This document shows positions 1 through 8,135 of a DNA stretch of 64,000 bases, piece by piece. Both the position numbers and the translations under genes were made by a program. How positions within the stretch are numbered: position 1 is the first letter of the stretch; every line of letters begins with the position of its first letter. Source of the stretch: Pleurocapsa sp. FMAR1 (GTDB lineage Bacteria; Cyanobacteriota; Cyanobacteriia; Cyanobacteriales; Xenococcaceae); contig NZ_OY762512.1 of NCBI RefSeq assembly GCF_963665995.1, positions 3,224,001 through 3,288,000 on the forward strand, written 5' to 3'. The notes below the pieces were generated by a model, which worked only from the letters and a program-made list of their open reading frames with translations, did no database searches and was not told the origin of the DNA.

Positions 1-1023
1 AAACAGGTTTTGCTGCTAGCTTTTGCTGCGGTCGTTTTTGCCACGGCAATTAATCAACTTGTCAAGCTATTACAAGCAAAATTTAAATTAAATCGCCGAA
101 TAGCGATCGCCATTTCCGTTGGTGGAATATTAATATTTATTGTTGGCTTTATTGCTTTAGTTATACCCCCTTTCATTGAACAATTTAAAGAGCTAGTTAC
201 TTTAGTTCCTGATGGTTTAGAAAAGCTTAATGGTTGGAATAAATGGTTACGTAACTTTTTACCAAATAGGTTAATTGAAGATTTTCAGGGTATAGAAGCT
301 TTAACGCAAAATCTTAGATCCTGGATGAATGGATTAGTTAGTAATTTTTTCGATCTATTTTCTAGCACATTAGCAGTATTTCTTAATTCACTATTAGTAA
401 TAGTAGTAACGATTATGTTGCTGGTTAGTCCTACTCCTTATAAGCAGGTTTTCTTATTAATGTTTCCTGCTTTTTATCGTCGCCGAATTCAAAGCATCTT
501 GAAAAAGTGTGAAAAAAATTTAGGGGGATGGTCAATCGGCATACTGTTCAATATGGCGGTTATTGCTATTTTAAGCGGTATTGGGCTATGGGCATTGGGA
601 GTTAGGCTACCTTTGGCAAACAGTTTATTAGCAGGAATGTTAACTTTTATACCAAACTTAGGACCTGTTTTAAGTGTTGTTCCCCCAACAGCAATGGCTT
701 TGCTAGATGCGCCCTGGAAAGCATTAGCCGTGGTCATTCTTTATGTTGTTATTCAACAAGTTGAAAGCAATATTCTTACTCCTATTGTGATGAAGAAACA
801 GGTATCCTTGTTGCCTGCAATTACTTTACTTTCTCAAGTGGCTTTTGCCGTTTTTTTTGGTGTTCTGGGCTTATTTTTGGCTCTACCGATTACCGTAGTG
901 GCTCAAGTTTGGCTCAAAGAAATAGTAGTTAAAGATATCTTGGATCTTTGGCAGCCAAAATCAGATAAATATGGCTTTATTCCTCACAAATCAAAAGCAA
1001 AAAATAGATTATCAAATAAATAA
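1..1023 (+). CDS. AI-2E family transporter (PerM-like permease), 5' end outside window
   Basis: Polytopic inner-membrane protein of the AI-2E/PerM family. Members are proposed to export small molecules or act as cation antiporters; the substrate here is unknown. The frame is open from base 1. The first possible start, a TTG at base 10, falls inside a hydrophobic segment that is usually preceded by an N-terminal helix in this family, so the true start is most likely upstream of the window. Visible features are several membrane segments and the conserved late region with FIPNLGPVLSVVPP, followed by a QQVESNILTPIVM motif and a final hydrophobic pair. The C-terminal tail is basic. The family call is solid; the function is not known. 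Confidence 0.88.
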   Translation, partial: KQVLLLAFAAVVFATAINQLVKLLQAKFKLNRRIAIAISVGGILIFIVGFIALVIPPFIEQFKELVTLVPDGLEKLNGWNKWLRNFLPNRLIEDFQGIEALTQNLRSWMNGLVSNFFDLFSSTLAVFLNSLLVIVVTIMLLVSPTPYKQVFLLMFPAFYRRRIQSILKKCEKNLGGWSIGILFNMAVIAILSGIGLWALGVRLPLANSLLAGMLTFIPNLGPVLSVVPPTAMALLDAPWKALAVVILYVVIQQVESNILTPIVMKKQVSLLPAITLLSQVAFAVFFGVLGLFLALPITVVAQVWLKEIVVKDILDLWQPKSDKYGFIPHKSKAKNRLSNK

Positions 1024-1090
1024 CCTAAGCGTGTGAGTTATTATATGAAATACTTAAATGTTTGCTACAAATGATTAATTTTGATTCCTT

Positions 1091-1237
1091 CGGGACTTGG
1101 GGACTGGGGGACTGGGGGACTGGGGGACTGGAGGACTGGGGGACTTGGGGACTTAGGGACTTGGGGACTTAGAGACTTGGAGACTTGGATATCGATAAAA
1201 CCGAAGGTTCCCCCCGTCACCCCGTCACCCCGTCACC
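1091..1237. repeat. Short tandem repeats, GGGGACT-type and CCCGTCA-type
   Basis: From about 1091 to 1188 the sequence is a run of 7-8 base units built on GGGGACT(T/G). From about 1207 to 1237 there are three units of CCCGTCAC. Such STRRs are typical of intergenic DNA in filamentous and baeocystous cyanobacteria. A low-complexity reading frame passes through them on the plus strand but it is repeat translation, not a gene. Confidence 0.85.
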
Positions 1238-1289
1238 TGATTCATATCTTTCTTTTTTGGAATTCATATTATTTGTCTGTTATTTTCCC

Positions 1290-2282
1290 CTAGCCAACTT
1301 CAGCTAAAGCAGCATTAATAGTTAAAGAATCTGCCCCAGGTAAACAAGCGTGTTGACTAATATAGCGTTTCCAGGCTTTTGTCCCAGGCTGCTCAGCAAA
1401 TAGCTGTAACATATGACGGCTAATAGAATTAAGTCTTGTTTCTCTATTAATCCAATAGTCAATGTAGGGAATCATTGCCTTAACAATCTGCTGACGTGTC
1501 AAAGGAGTTGTGTCTTCTCCATAAATATCTCTATCTACCGTAGCGAAAATATAGGGACGATCGTAGGCAGCCCTGCCAATCATAGCTGCATCTACAAACT
1601 GAAGGTGTGTTTTCGCTTGTTCAATATTAGCAATACCACCGTTAATCTCAATAAAAAGATGGGGAAAATCGTGTTTAAGACGATACACATCTTCGTAGCG
1701 CAATGGAGGAACATGACGATTTTCTTTAGGACTCAAACCCTGTAACCAAGCTTTACGCGCGTGAATCGAAAAGTTAGTGCAGCCAGCCCCCCAGACAATA
1801 CGCACAAAGTTAACCATGTCTTCATAGCGATCGCACTCGTCTACGCCGATACGATGTTTTACAGTGACAGGGATATCTACTGCCTTTTGCATCGCTTCTA
1901 CCCCCGCAGCGACTAATTCTGGCTGGGTCATTAAACAGGCACCAAAGTTCCCGTTTTGCACCCTGGGACTAGGACAACCAATATTTAAATTAAGACCGTC
2001 GTAGCCCCAATCTGCGCCAATCTTGGCACATTCTGCCAACTGAATAGGATCATCTCCTCCTAGCTGTAATACCAAAGGCTTTTCTTCGGGAGAAAAATCT
2101 AATAGCTTATGGCGATCGCCATGAATAATTGCCTGGGTAGTAATCATCTCTGTGTACAGCAAAGTGCGACGACTGATTTGACGCATAAAATAACGATAAT
2201 GACGATCTGTACGATCCATCATTGGCGCAATACTCAGAGGATTATTAACAATGGCTTGTTTGTTTAAATTATTGCTGTTCAT
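1290..2282 (-). CDS. dusA: tRNA-dihydrouridine(20/20a) synthase DusA
   Basis: FMN enzyme that reduces uridine to dihydrouridine in the tRNA D-loop using NADPH. The 330-residue length matches DusA. Visible motifs are the N-terminal SIAPMMDRTDRHYRYF, the central NIGCPSPRVQNG followed by FGACLM, whose cysteine is the usual proton donor, the VKHRIGVD segment, IHARKAWLQGLSPKENR, and the flavin phosphate region INGGI...MIGRAAYDRP. The ATG at 2282 places the barrel start at the normal distance. The gene stands alone, converging on the STRR region at its 3' end. Confidence 0.96.
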   Translation of the reverse strand: MNSNNLNKQAIVNNPLSIAPMMDRTDRHYRYFMRQISRRTLLYTEMITTQAIIHGDRHKLLDFSPEEKPLVLQLGGDDPIQLAECAKIGADWGYDGLNLNIGCPSPRVQNGNFGACLMTQPELVAAGVEAMQKAVDIPVTVKHRIGVDECDRYEDMVNFVRIVWGAGCTNFSIHARKAWLQGLSPKENRHVPPLRYEDVYRLKHDFPHLFIEINGGIANIEQAKTHLQFVDAAMIGRAAYDRPYIFATVDRDIYGEDTTPLTRQQIVKAMIPYIDYWINRETRLNSISRHMLQLFAEQPGTKAWKRYISQHACLPGADSLTINAALAEVG

Positions 2283-2381
2283 AGTGCCATTTATCTAATG
2301 CTGATTAGATAGTAGTTCTCGCCTTGCCTCAGTTGCTAATATTTTAGATATATCTCATCAAACTAAAAAAATTATAAGCTT

Positions 2382-2642
2382 ATGGCTCGTTTAAATATTC
2401 ATAGTCTGTCGATGCAAATCAGTCGTATGTTTGAGCAAGGGCAGTCTTTTTTCTGTGCTATTAAGGTGCAAGACTGGCTGAGAGAAAGAAATGAAAACCC
2501 TGATGATTATGATATTTTATTTCATGAAAAACCTGCACCGCCAGGATCGGGATTAATCATCATGCGAGAAATTGAGTTGCGTCGCAAAGACGGCAAACCA
2601 GTTGAGGCTTGGTTACAAGAGGATATAAATAGCTATACCTAA
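2382..2642 (+). CDS. Conserved hypothetical small protein, 86 aa
   Basis: Not recognised as a named family. The protein is a soluble 86-residue polypeptide with no signal peptide or membrane segment. It begins MARLNIHSLSMQISRMFEQG and has a mixed-charge C-terminal half (REIELRRKDGKPVEAWLQED). Its normal codon use, ATG start, and a strong 18-bp inverted repeat just after the stop all support a real gene. It is divergent from dusA with about 100 bp between them. Function unknown. Confidence 0.7.
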   Translation: MARLNIHSLSMQISRMFEQGQSFFCAIKVQDWLRERNENPDDYDILFHEKPAPPGSGLIIMREIELRRKDGKPVEAWLQEDINSYT

Positions 2643-2692
2643 TTGAACTGAACCTGAGTGGGTATTTCTCAAACTATACGACCATAATCTAG

Positions 2693-2741
2693 TTTAATAG
2701 ATGCGATCGCTATTTTGCAGAAGGCGATCGCATCTATTAAA
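2693..2741. terminator. Bidirectional stem-loop between convergent genes
   Basis: Perfect 18-bp arms (2693-2710 and 2724-2741), each containing a HIP1 octamer GCGATCGC, flank a 13-base loop. It lies between the convergent stops at 2642 and 2757, so it probably ends transcription from both sides. Confidence 0.75.
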
Positions 2742-2756
2742 TCAGCATCAAATAAT

Positions 2757-3779
2757 TTACTTACTTATTCCAGGCATTTCAATAAATAATGGTAGTTTTT
2801 TGATGCGATCGCACCATTGATTTATAGCAGGATATTTATCTAACATTACACCGCCTTCTGGAGCTAAAGCAATATACGGAAAACAAGCGATCTCTGCAAT
2901 GGTAGGGCGATCTAAGGCTAACCACTGATGTTGGTTTAAATGTTGTTCGATTATAGTTAGAATTGACTCTGCTTTTTGTTGTGCCAGTTCTAAATCAACG
3001 GCAAGGCCGAACTTTTTGTTGAGCCTTGCATCATTTAGACCACGAGCAATTTCGTTTGCTGCTATGGATAACCATTGAGTTACCTTTGCCATTCCTAGTG
3101 CATCGCTAGGAAACCAAGCTTCACCGCCATGTTTTTTAGCTAGATAAACTAAAATTGCTTGGGAATCTCTCAAAATTAGACCGTCATCTTCTAACACTGG
3201 AATTTGTCCCAATGGATTTAACTGCAAAAATTCTGGTGATTTGTGTTGTCCACCCATAAAATCAACGCTTACTAGCTCATATTCAATATTAAGCAAGGAT
3301 AAAAATAAACGTATTTTGTAGCAATTTCCTGAAAGTTCTAAATCGTATAGTTTCATAGTCGAAATATTTTGAGTATCTTGTTTGATATTAGATGGATAGA
3401 TTTGGTCAAATTCTAAGACGTTGCCATCAGGATCGCGGATGAAACAGACTCGACGGCGTTCTCCAAGATATATTGGTCCCTCTGTGACTTGAATATTCTC
3501 TTGCTTTAATTTTTTTAGTAGCAGATCGATATCTTCGACAACAAAGGCTGGATGAGTAATTCCTGGATACTTGATGGGTTCGTCCATGAGAATGTTGCGT
3601 AAGCGTTTTGCTCCATTAAAAATCAAATTAATATAAACGCCATCGGCTGTAACTAACTCGCTTGCTTGGTGTTTGGGAAAATATCTTTCTTCGATAAATC
3701 CTAGTTTTTCGTAAAATTTCAGAGCTAAAGCGCGATCGCTAACACGAATGCCTATATGTTCGTAATCAATAATTTTCAT
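2757..3779 (-). CDS. Fused VOC (glyoxalase-like) and glutathione S-transferase protein
   Basis: One continuous frame encodes two detoxification domains. Residues ~1-125 from the ATG at 3779 form a VOC/glyoxalase I-like module: DYEHIGIRVSDRALALKFYE at the start, GITHPAFVVEDID in the middle, and FIRDPDGNVLEFDQIYP at the end. After a short linker a complete GST follows, with the N-terminal thioredoxin-like fold (ELSGNCYKIRLFLSLLNIEY, LNPLGQIPVLEDDG, LRDSQAILVYLAKKHGG) and an all-alpha C-terminal half. A longer reading to 3860 would run through the operator region, so 3779 is chosen. An internal ATG at 3356 lies exactly at the GST domain start and could give a separate GST. The gene is divergent from a tetR gene and probably controlled by it. 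Confidence 0.9.
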   Translation of the reverse strand: MKIIDYEHIGIRVSDRALALKFYEKLGFIEERYFPKHQASELVTADGVYINLIFNGAKRLRNILMDEPIKYPGITHPAFVVEDIDLLLKKLKQENIQVTEGPIYLGERRRVCFIRDPDGNVLEFDQIYPSNIKQDTQNISTMKLYDLELSGNCYKIRLFLSLLNIEYELVSVDFMGGQHKSPEFLQLNPLGQIPVLEDDGLILRDSQAILVYLAKKHGGEAWFPSDALGMAKVTQWLSIAANEIARGLNDARLNKKFGLAVDLELAQQKAESILTIIEQHLNQHQWLALDRPTIAEIACFPYIALAPEGGVMLDKYPAINQWCDRIKKLPLFIEMPGISK

Positions 3780-3794
3780 GGTTTTCGATTTTTT

Positions 3795-3841
3795 TATACC
3801 GAACGTTCTGTACACAATTATTGTACCGAACAATCGGTATA
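3795..3841. promoter_or_regulatory. Paired TetR-type operators between divergent genes
   Basis: Two related imperfect palindromes lie 9 bases apart: TACCGAACGTTCTGTAC near 3797-3813 and GTACCGAACAATCGGTAT near 3823-3840. The second has exact arms ACCGA and TCGGT, and the whole pair is itself roughly an inverted repeat. The position, between the starts of the VOC-GST gene (3779) and the TetR gene (3888), is where a TetR repressor normally binds to control itself and its neighbour. Assignment is inferred from position and symmetry. Confidence 0.6.
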
Positions 3842-3887
3842 ATGTAAATATGACTAACAAGAGTACCTAAAAAACGGCTTAAATTTC

Positions 3888-4430
3888 ATGTCTAAAGAAC
3901 AAGCGATAATTAAATTAATTCCCGCTTTTAGAGAGTATGGCTATGAAGGTGCAACCTTATCTTTGCTTTCAAAAGCCAGTAGTTTAGGCAAAGCGAGCCT
4001 GTATCATCATTTTCCTGGTGGTAAATCAGAAATGGCTGCTGCTGTATTTGAATATGTCGGTAGTTGTTTTAGCGATGTGGTACTGAAAAGTTTACAGGGA
4101 GAAAATAAACCAGAAGCGAAAATTCAAGCTATGTGCAAGAGTCTGCAAGATTTTTATAACGATGGAAAAAATTCTTGTTTTTTAGCTATTATGTCTTTTG
4201 GTGAAGCCGATAAACTATTTCACGAGAGAGTAAAAGCAAAACTCCAACAGATCATTGAAACTTTAGCTCAAGTTTTGATCGATGCAAAGATTGAACCAGA
4301 AATTGCCCAAAAGCGATCGCAAGATGCCATTGGCACAATTCAGGGAGCATTAATTTTAGTTAGAATTTTAGATGATACCGAACCTTTTAATCGAGTAATC
4401 AAGAGCTTGCCAGAAAAGCTGTTAGGTTAA
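3888..4430 (+). CDS. TetR/AcrR family transcriptional regulator
   Basis: A 180-residue regulator with the standard layout. The N-terminal helix-turn-helix covers residues ~5-50, including GYEGATLSLLSKASSLGKAS followed by LYHHFPGGKSEM, the family signature. The C-terminal helical ligand domain contains a TetR_C-like segment (QDAIGTIQGALILVRILDD). It is divergent from the VOC-GST fusion gene with a paired palindrome between them, so it is likely an autoregulated repressor of that gene, induced by an electrophile or other toxic small molecule. The inducer cannot be read from sequence. Confidence 0.93.
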   Translation: MSKEQAIIKLIPAFREYGYEGATLSLLSKASSLGKASLYHHFPGGKSEMAAAVFEYVGSCFSDVVLKSLQGENKPEAKIQAMCKSLQDFYNDGKNSCFLAIMSFGEADKLFHERVKAKLQQIIETLAQVLIDAKIEPEIAQKRSQDAIGTIQGALILVRILDDTEPFNRVIKSLPEKLLG

Positions 4431-4482
4431 TTAGCGACAAGGCTTAAGTAATTGGACAAAATTAAATTCAACGTTGATGCTT

Positions 4483-5073
4483 GAAGTCAGAGGTCAGAGG
4501 TCAATTCGAGCATTCCCTTGCTAGGGCAGCGTTTCCTTGCTAGCGGGTGTGGAACATGGCTCCTGGACGGAGCCGTTTCCACCCGCTCTGACGGCGACGC
4601 GGGGTCTGCCCTCTTACCGCCGACGCGGTGAGACAGTTGCGGTGGTGAGACACTTGCGTTGCGGACGGCAGTTTTTGAGGCGAGGAAACGCCCCCGTTTA
4701 GGGGGCTTGTTCCACTCGCCTGTTGGGACAGAATACTCTGACCCAACCTCGACAGTTCCTTTAAGCGGGGGAACCCCGCCAACGGACTGTCTCGCAAAAC
4801 ACGCCTCGTCTGTGACCCGTTGGGAGACAAAACCGTTGCGGTGAGGCAGTTGCGTTGGTGAAGCATTGCGGTCTTGGGGGTTTCCCCCATGAGCAAATGC
4901 TGAAAGGCTTCCCCGACTTGAGCAAAGGCACGAACCCGAAGGGGGGTTCCCCCCGTTGAGGTACCTGCGGGGGGTACCCCTTGGTTGTCGAGGGCGAGCA
5001 AAGTGTCGAAAGGTTTCACCGGCATAAGCAAACTGTCTCACCCTTTAGGGGGTCTCGAAAGAGGTCAGTAATA
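4483..5073. repeat. GC-rich repeat mosaic inserted in an AGAGGTC heptamer STRR
   Basis: The block from about 4503 to 5056 is strikingly GC-rich in an AT-rich genome. It is packed with short repeated pieces: versions of GTTGCGGTGAGRCAGTTGCG near 4630 and 4830, CGACGCGG near 4588 and 4621, and several hairpins (CCCCCGTTTAGGGGGC, GGGGGTTTCCCCC, GGGGTACCCC). It is flanked by AGAGGTC units, GAAGTCAGAGGTCAGAGGTC at 4483 and AAAGAGGTCAG near 5060, as if it had entered a heptamer array. Open frames exist on both strands at once but look like repeat translation, so no gene is called. Confidence 0.7.
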
Positions 5074-5205
5074 ATTAACTGTAGTTATTTCTGTCCATGT
5101 GTTTACCACCAGTGTGCTACCAAAGATAGAGCTTTGTTCACATCGCAAATATTGAATCTTAAAGCAAAAAAAAGCTTTAGCATGATCTCGAAATAACAAT
5201 ATTTT

Positions 5206-5994
5206 TTACAGTCCCCAATATTCGATTCTTTGCTGTAGCCAACCCGATTTTTGCCAATGATAGATCGCCCGATCGACTTTATTACGTAGTTCCTGGTACT
5301 GTAAACCTTTCGGCATCACAATTGCCAATGCTGCCCCAGAAATCCTCTCTGGAAGAAGTTTATAAGCAGGATATTCTTGTATCCAACCTGTAAGTACAGA
5401 GCGATCGGCGGCAAAGGCATCAGCTTGTTTGGTTTCAATTAGCTGTAGTGCGTCTTGATAAGACTTTGCACCAATTAAAGTGGCATTGGGTAGTTTATTT
5501 CTGACTACGGCGATAGTTGCCGAATTTTCTAGTACAGCTATTTTGCTGTTGTTTAAACCTTTAATATTCTTAATTTCAGCGTTTTTGGTAATGATGCCTG
5601 TGCCATCAAGATAATAATAAGGGCTAAAATCGACTATTCTACTACGGGAAGAAGTAAGGGCGACTCTGGCGATCGCCATATCTACTCGATCGTTTAGAAC
5701 TACCTGCAAACGTTCTTTGTTAGTCACAGGTAAAAACTCTACCGCCTCAGCCTCACCGAGTAATTCTTCTGCTAACTTATGAGCAATATCAATTTCTAGC
5801 CCAACTAAATTCCCTTTTTTATTGATAAAGCCCAAAGGACGCAAATTATCTTTTACAGCGACTTTTAGTTCTCCTCTTGAGGCAATTTCTGACCATTCCT
5901 CTGCAAGTATTAGTTGCGGGTTAGTTGCTAAAAAAGCGATCGCCAAGCTAGTCGAAGATATTGCCGTAACCAGACTTAAAAGTCTTTGTTTCAT
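5206..5994 (-). CDS. Periplasmic amino-acid-type solute-binding protein (SBP_bac_3)
   Basis: Extracytoplasmic solute receptor of family 3. The ATG at 5994 gives a clean signal peptide (MKQRLLSLVTAISSTSLAIA, then a hydrophobic stretch ending near LILAEEW). The mature part starts with the typical RGELKVAVKDNLRPLGF and continues with GNLVGLEIDIAHKLAEELLG, VDMAIARVALTSSRSRIVDF and a C-terminal YRAIYHWQKSGW-like segment. An upstream ATG at 6060 would add 22 unlike residues and destroy the signal peptide. No permease or ATPase gene is adjacent, so it is an orphan receptor, perhaps for polar amino acids. Confidence 0.88.
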   Translation of the reverse strand: MKQRLLSLVTAISSTSLAIAFLATNPQLILAEEWSEIASRGELKVAVKDNLRPLGFINKKGNLVGLEIDIAHKLAEELLGEAEAVEFLPVTNKERLQVVLNDRVDMAIARVALTSSRSRIVDFSPYYYLDGTGIITKNAEIKNIKGLNNSKIAVLENSATIAVVRNKLPNATLIGAKSYQDALQLIETKQADAFAADRSVLTGWIQEYPAYKLLPERISGAALAIVMPKGLQYQELRNKVDRAIYHWQKSGWLQQRIEYWGL

Positions 5995-6113
5995 TCTGCT
6001 ATTGCATTTGTTTGCTGAAGCAAATTTAACACTCAATGGTAATTTTGTTGAACAACTCAAATTTCAACTCCTCAATCCAGTAAAATTAAAAACTATTAAA
6101 AGGAGGTATGTGA

Positions 6114-6289
6114 GTGTATCGAGTTTATGGAGATATTCAGTCTGGCAATTGCTACAAAATCAAGCTGCTAATGAATCATCTTGAAATTGAGCATCAGTGG
6201 ATAGAACTGGACATCCTGCAAGGTGAGACGAGAACCGAGAAATTTATAGCTAAGAACCCCAGCGGTAAAATTCCTGTACTTGAACCTAC
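6114..6289 (+). pseudogene. Glutathione S-transferase, 5' fragment, interrupted by IS200/IS605
   Basis: Start is GTG 6114, preceded by a perfect AGGAGG at 6101-6106. The peptide MYRVYGDIQSGNCYKIKLLM then NHLEIEHQWIELDILQGETR and KNPSGKIPVLE is the thioredoxin-like half of a GST. The homology stops after VLE near 6286, where the mobile element's left end begins. The rest of the gene continues on the far side of the element at about 8136. It is a paralogue of the GST domain in the VOC-GST fusion at 2757. Confidence 0.85.
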
Positions 6290-6346
6290 TCGGAGCGCAT
6301 TCTCCTTCCAAGCGTTAGCTTGGTGGGGGTTAGCGACGACCAGGAT

Positions 6347-6760
6347 TTAAATAGGCGAGTCTTGAGACTCTATATACTGTTTTACTATTTCTAATGGTGC
6401 GCCACCTGTAGAGACAATACAATATGCACCAGTCCAAAAAACTGGTTTATGATAAAACCGATCTAGGTGCGCTTGATAGTCTCTACGTATCAAGCGACTA
6501 GAGACGGTTTTTAGAGTATTAACCAGCCTCGATGGAGCAATATCTGGGTACATTTCTACGAGCAAATGGCAATGGTCTTCTTCTCCATTAAAACTAGTCA
6601 ACTGACACTTTTTGCCTTCGCATAACCTAGTAAATATCTTTTCTAAGTCGTCAAGTATTTCTTTAGTTATTACTTTGCGCCGATATTTAGTTACAAAAAC
6701 AATATGTACACTAAGTCGATAAACACAGCCTCTAGCCTTATTTAAGCTATTGTTTTTCAT
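6347..6760 (-). CDS. tnpA: IS200/IS605 family Y1 transposase TnpA
   Basis: HUH single-strand transposase of 137 residues, the normal family size. It shows the basic N-terminal region (VYRLSVHIVFVTKYRRKVI), the HUH motif within EEDHCHLLVEMYP, and the catalytic tyrosine in IVKQYIESQ. It appears intact. Its start at 6760 lies only 24 bp from the divergent tnpB start, so both share a promoter region. TnpA would excise and insert the element as a single-stranded circle, recognising the end hairpins. Confidence 0.95.
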   Translation of the reverse strand: MKNNSLNKARGCVYRLSVHIVFVTKYRRKVITKEILDDLEKIFTRLCEGKKCQLTSFNGEEDHCHLLVEMYPDIAPSRLVNTLKTVSSRLIRRDYQAHLDRFYHKPVFWTGAYCIVSTGGAPLEIVKQYIESQDSPI

Positions 6761-6784
6761 AACACACTAAAGTACAATACTCCT

Positions 6785-8110
6785 ATGAGTATAACCCGTA
6801 GAGTAACTTTTAGGCTTTATCCCAGTGTGGTGCAGAACAATAAACTGCACTACTGGAGGAAGCTGCATAAATTGCTCTACAACGCCTGTGTGTCTCATAG
6901 AACTACCCAGTACAAGCAGTTTGGCGAGTCGATAGATTACTTCGACCAACAGAACTGCTTACCAGCGTTTAAAGAATGCTGGACTGAGTACAAAGAGCTT
7001 GGCTCTCATGCTCTTCAGGCGACGGTAAAACGGGTTGATTTTGCGTTCCTACGATTCTTTAGAATCAAGTCAGGATATCCCAAATTCAAGTCTTCTAGAT
7101 TGTATAAAGGTTGGACGTATCCCTGTAAAGCTGGTTGGAAAGCCTGTACTTCAGGTAAAAATGGTTATCTCAAGCTATCAAACTTAGGTAACGTTAAAAT
7201 GCGCGGTCAAGCCCGTGACTGGGGCGTTCCAAAGACCTGCACCATTTTGTTCAAGCAAGGCAAATGGTATGCTTCAATAACTGTTGAGTGTGTACCAAGC
7301 CGAATACAAACAGGTAATGGTGCAGTAGGTTTGGATTTTGGGACTCATCATGCAGTTGCATATAGTGATGGTACGATTGTTGATAATCCTCGGTTTGTTA
7401 AGCAGTCTCAAGAACAAGTTAACCGACTGGCTAAAAAAGGAAGGAGGAAGCGCACTCCTAACTGGAAAAAGAGAATCAAAGCCTCTCGTCGCTGGAAAAG
7501 AGCTAATAAAGCTGTAGCTAAAATACAGTCAAAAGTAGCCAGACAAAGACAAGATTGGCAACACAAGTTGGCTTCAGACATAGTTAGCTGTAATAGCTTC
7601 GTAGCCACAGAAAAATTAAACCTAAAAAACCTAACCCGTAAAGCTAAGAAGCGGTGCGACCCCGCGTCGCCGTTAGGCGCAAGGGAACGCGCACCAAGAC
7701 AAGGCAGTAAGAGAAAAGCTCAGAAAACTGGACTCAATCGTAGCCTTTTAGATGTTGGGATAGGTAATCTAAAAAGCCTAATTAAGTACAAAGTAACCGA
7801 AGCGGGTGGCATTTACATCGAAGTGCCTACTCGCAAGCTTGCTCCATCTCAGACCTGTCCAGGCTGTGCCGCCAAACGCAAAAAGAACTTGAGTGAGAGA
7901 TTCCACGTCTGCGATTGCGGTGTCCAACAACCATTAGACAGAGATGTAGCAGCAGCAATGGTTATGATTAATTACGCTAGGGGTAAGGAACTTGCCTCTA
8001 CAGACGCGAGTAGTTTACCTGCTCATAAAGAGTCGTCAAGCTCTACTTCCTGCGGTAGCATGAAGCAACTTGGGGCGTTGAAGCGTCAGAAACTTACACC
8101 AAATCTTTGA
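6785..8110 (+). CDS. tnpB: RNA-guided endonuclease TnpB (IS200/IS605), with an in-frame repeat insertion
   Basis: TnpB is the RuvC-fold nuclease that is ancestral to Cas12. The 441 residues carry all three RuvC acidic motifs: GLDFGTHHAVA (Asp), VATEKLNLKNL (Glu) and DRDVAAAMVM (Asp). They also carry the zinc-finger cysteines in CPGCAAKRKK and HVCDCG. The odd part is a segment of about 17 residues, RCDPASPLGARERAPRQ, between RuvC-II and the zinc finger. It is encoded by a GC-rich dispersed repeat (7651-7702). Without it the join would read KAKK-GSKRKAQK, the usual TnpB sequence. The frame is kept, but activity is uncertain. A guide RNA would be expected to overlap the 3' end of the gene. Confidence 0.93.
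   Translation: MSITRRVTFRLYPSVVQNNKLHYWRKLHKLLYNACVSHRTTQYKQFGESIDYFDQQNCLPAFKECWTEYKELGSHALQATVKRVDFAFLRFFRIKSGYPKFKSSRLYKGWTYPCKAGWKACTSGKNGYLKLSNLGNVKMRGQARDWGVPKTCTILFKQGKWYASITVECVPSRIQTGNGAVGLDFGTHHAVAYSDGTIVDNPRFVKQSQEQVNRLAKKGRRKRTPNWKKRIKASRRWKRANKAVAKIQSKVARQRQDWQHKLASDIVSCNSFVATEKLNLKNLTRKAKKRCDPASPLGARERAPRQGSKRKAQKTGLNRSLLDVGIGNLKSLIKYKVTEAGGIYIEVPTRKLAPSQTCPGCAAKRKKNLSERFHVCDCGVQQPLDRDVAAAMVMINYARGKELASTDASSLPAHKESSSSTSCGSMKQLGALKRQKLTPNL
7651..7702. repeat. GC-rich dispersed repeat inserted in frame within tnpB
   Basis: About 51 bases with the core AAGGGAACGCGC(A/C)C. Related copies lie near 8560-8598, 25191-25256 and 38957-39008, and pieces of the block at 4503-5056 are related. 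Its length is a multiple of three here, so tnpB stays open. Confidence 0.75.
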
Positions 8111-8122
8111 TTTGGTGTAAGT
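8092..8122. repeat. Right-end stem-loop of the IS200/IS605 element
   Basis: The arms CTTACACCAAATC and GATTTGGTGTAAG form a perfect 13-bp stem with a TTT loop, overlapping the tnpB stop. Such a hairpin is the TnpA recognition structure at the right end. It is also where the TnpB guide RNA scaffold normally lies. Confidence 0.75.
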
Positions 8123-8135
8123 AGTTCATCTGACT

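Larger units (their letters stand above)
6290..8135. mobile_element. IS200/IS605-family element (IS605 organisation)
   Basis: Divergent tnpA (minus) and tnpB (plus) are enclosed by subterminal hairpins: CCAAGCGTTAGCTTGG at 6308-6323 on the left, and a perfect 13-bp stem at 8092-8122 on the right. The element splits a GST gene. Exact ends cannot be placed to the base, because IS200/IS605 elements make no target duplication; the limits given are where GST homology stops and resumes. Confidence 0.88.

Noticed and set aside
1081-1293. 70-codon plus-strand frame across the GGGGACT array
   Set aside because: It is a translation of tandem repeats (GLGDWGTGGLGDW...) with no ribosome-binding site.
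4487-5041. Overlapping frames of 163 and 184 codons on the minus strand, plus frames on the plus strand
   Set aside because: All lie in the GC-rich repeat mosaic, overlap each other in several frames, and match no family; high GC simply removes stop codons.
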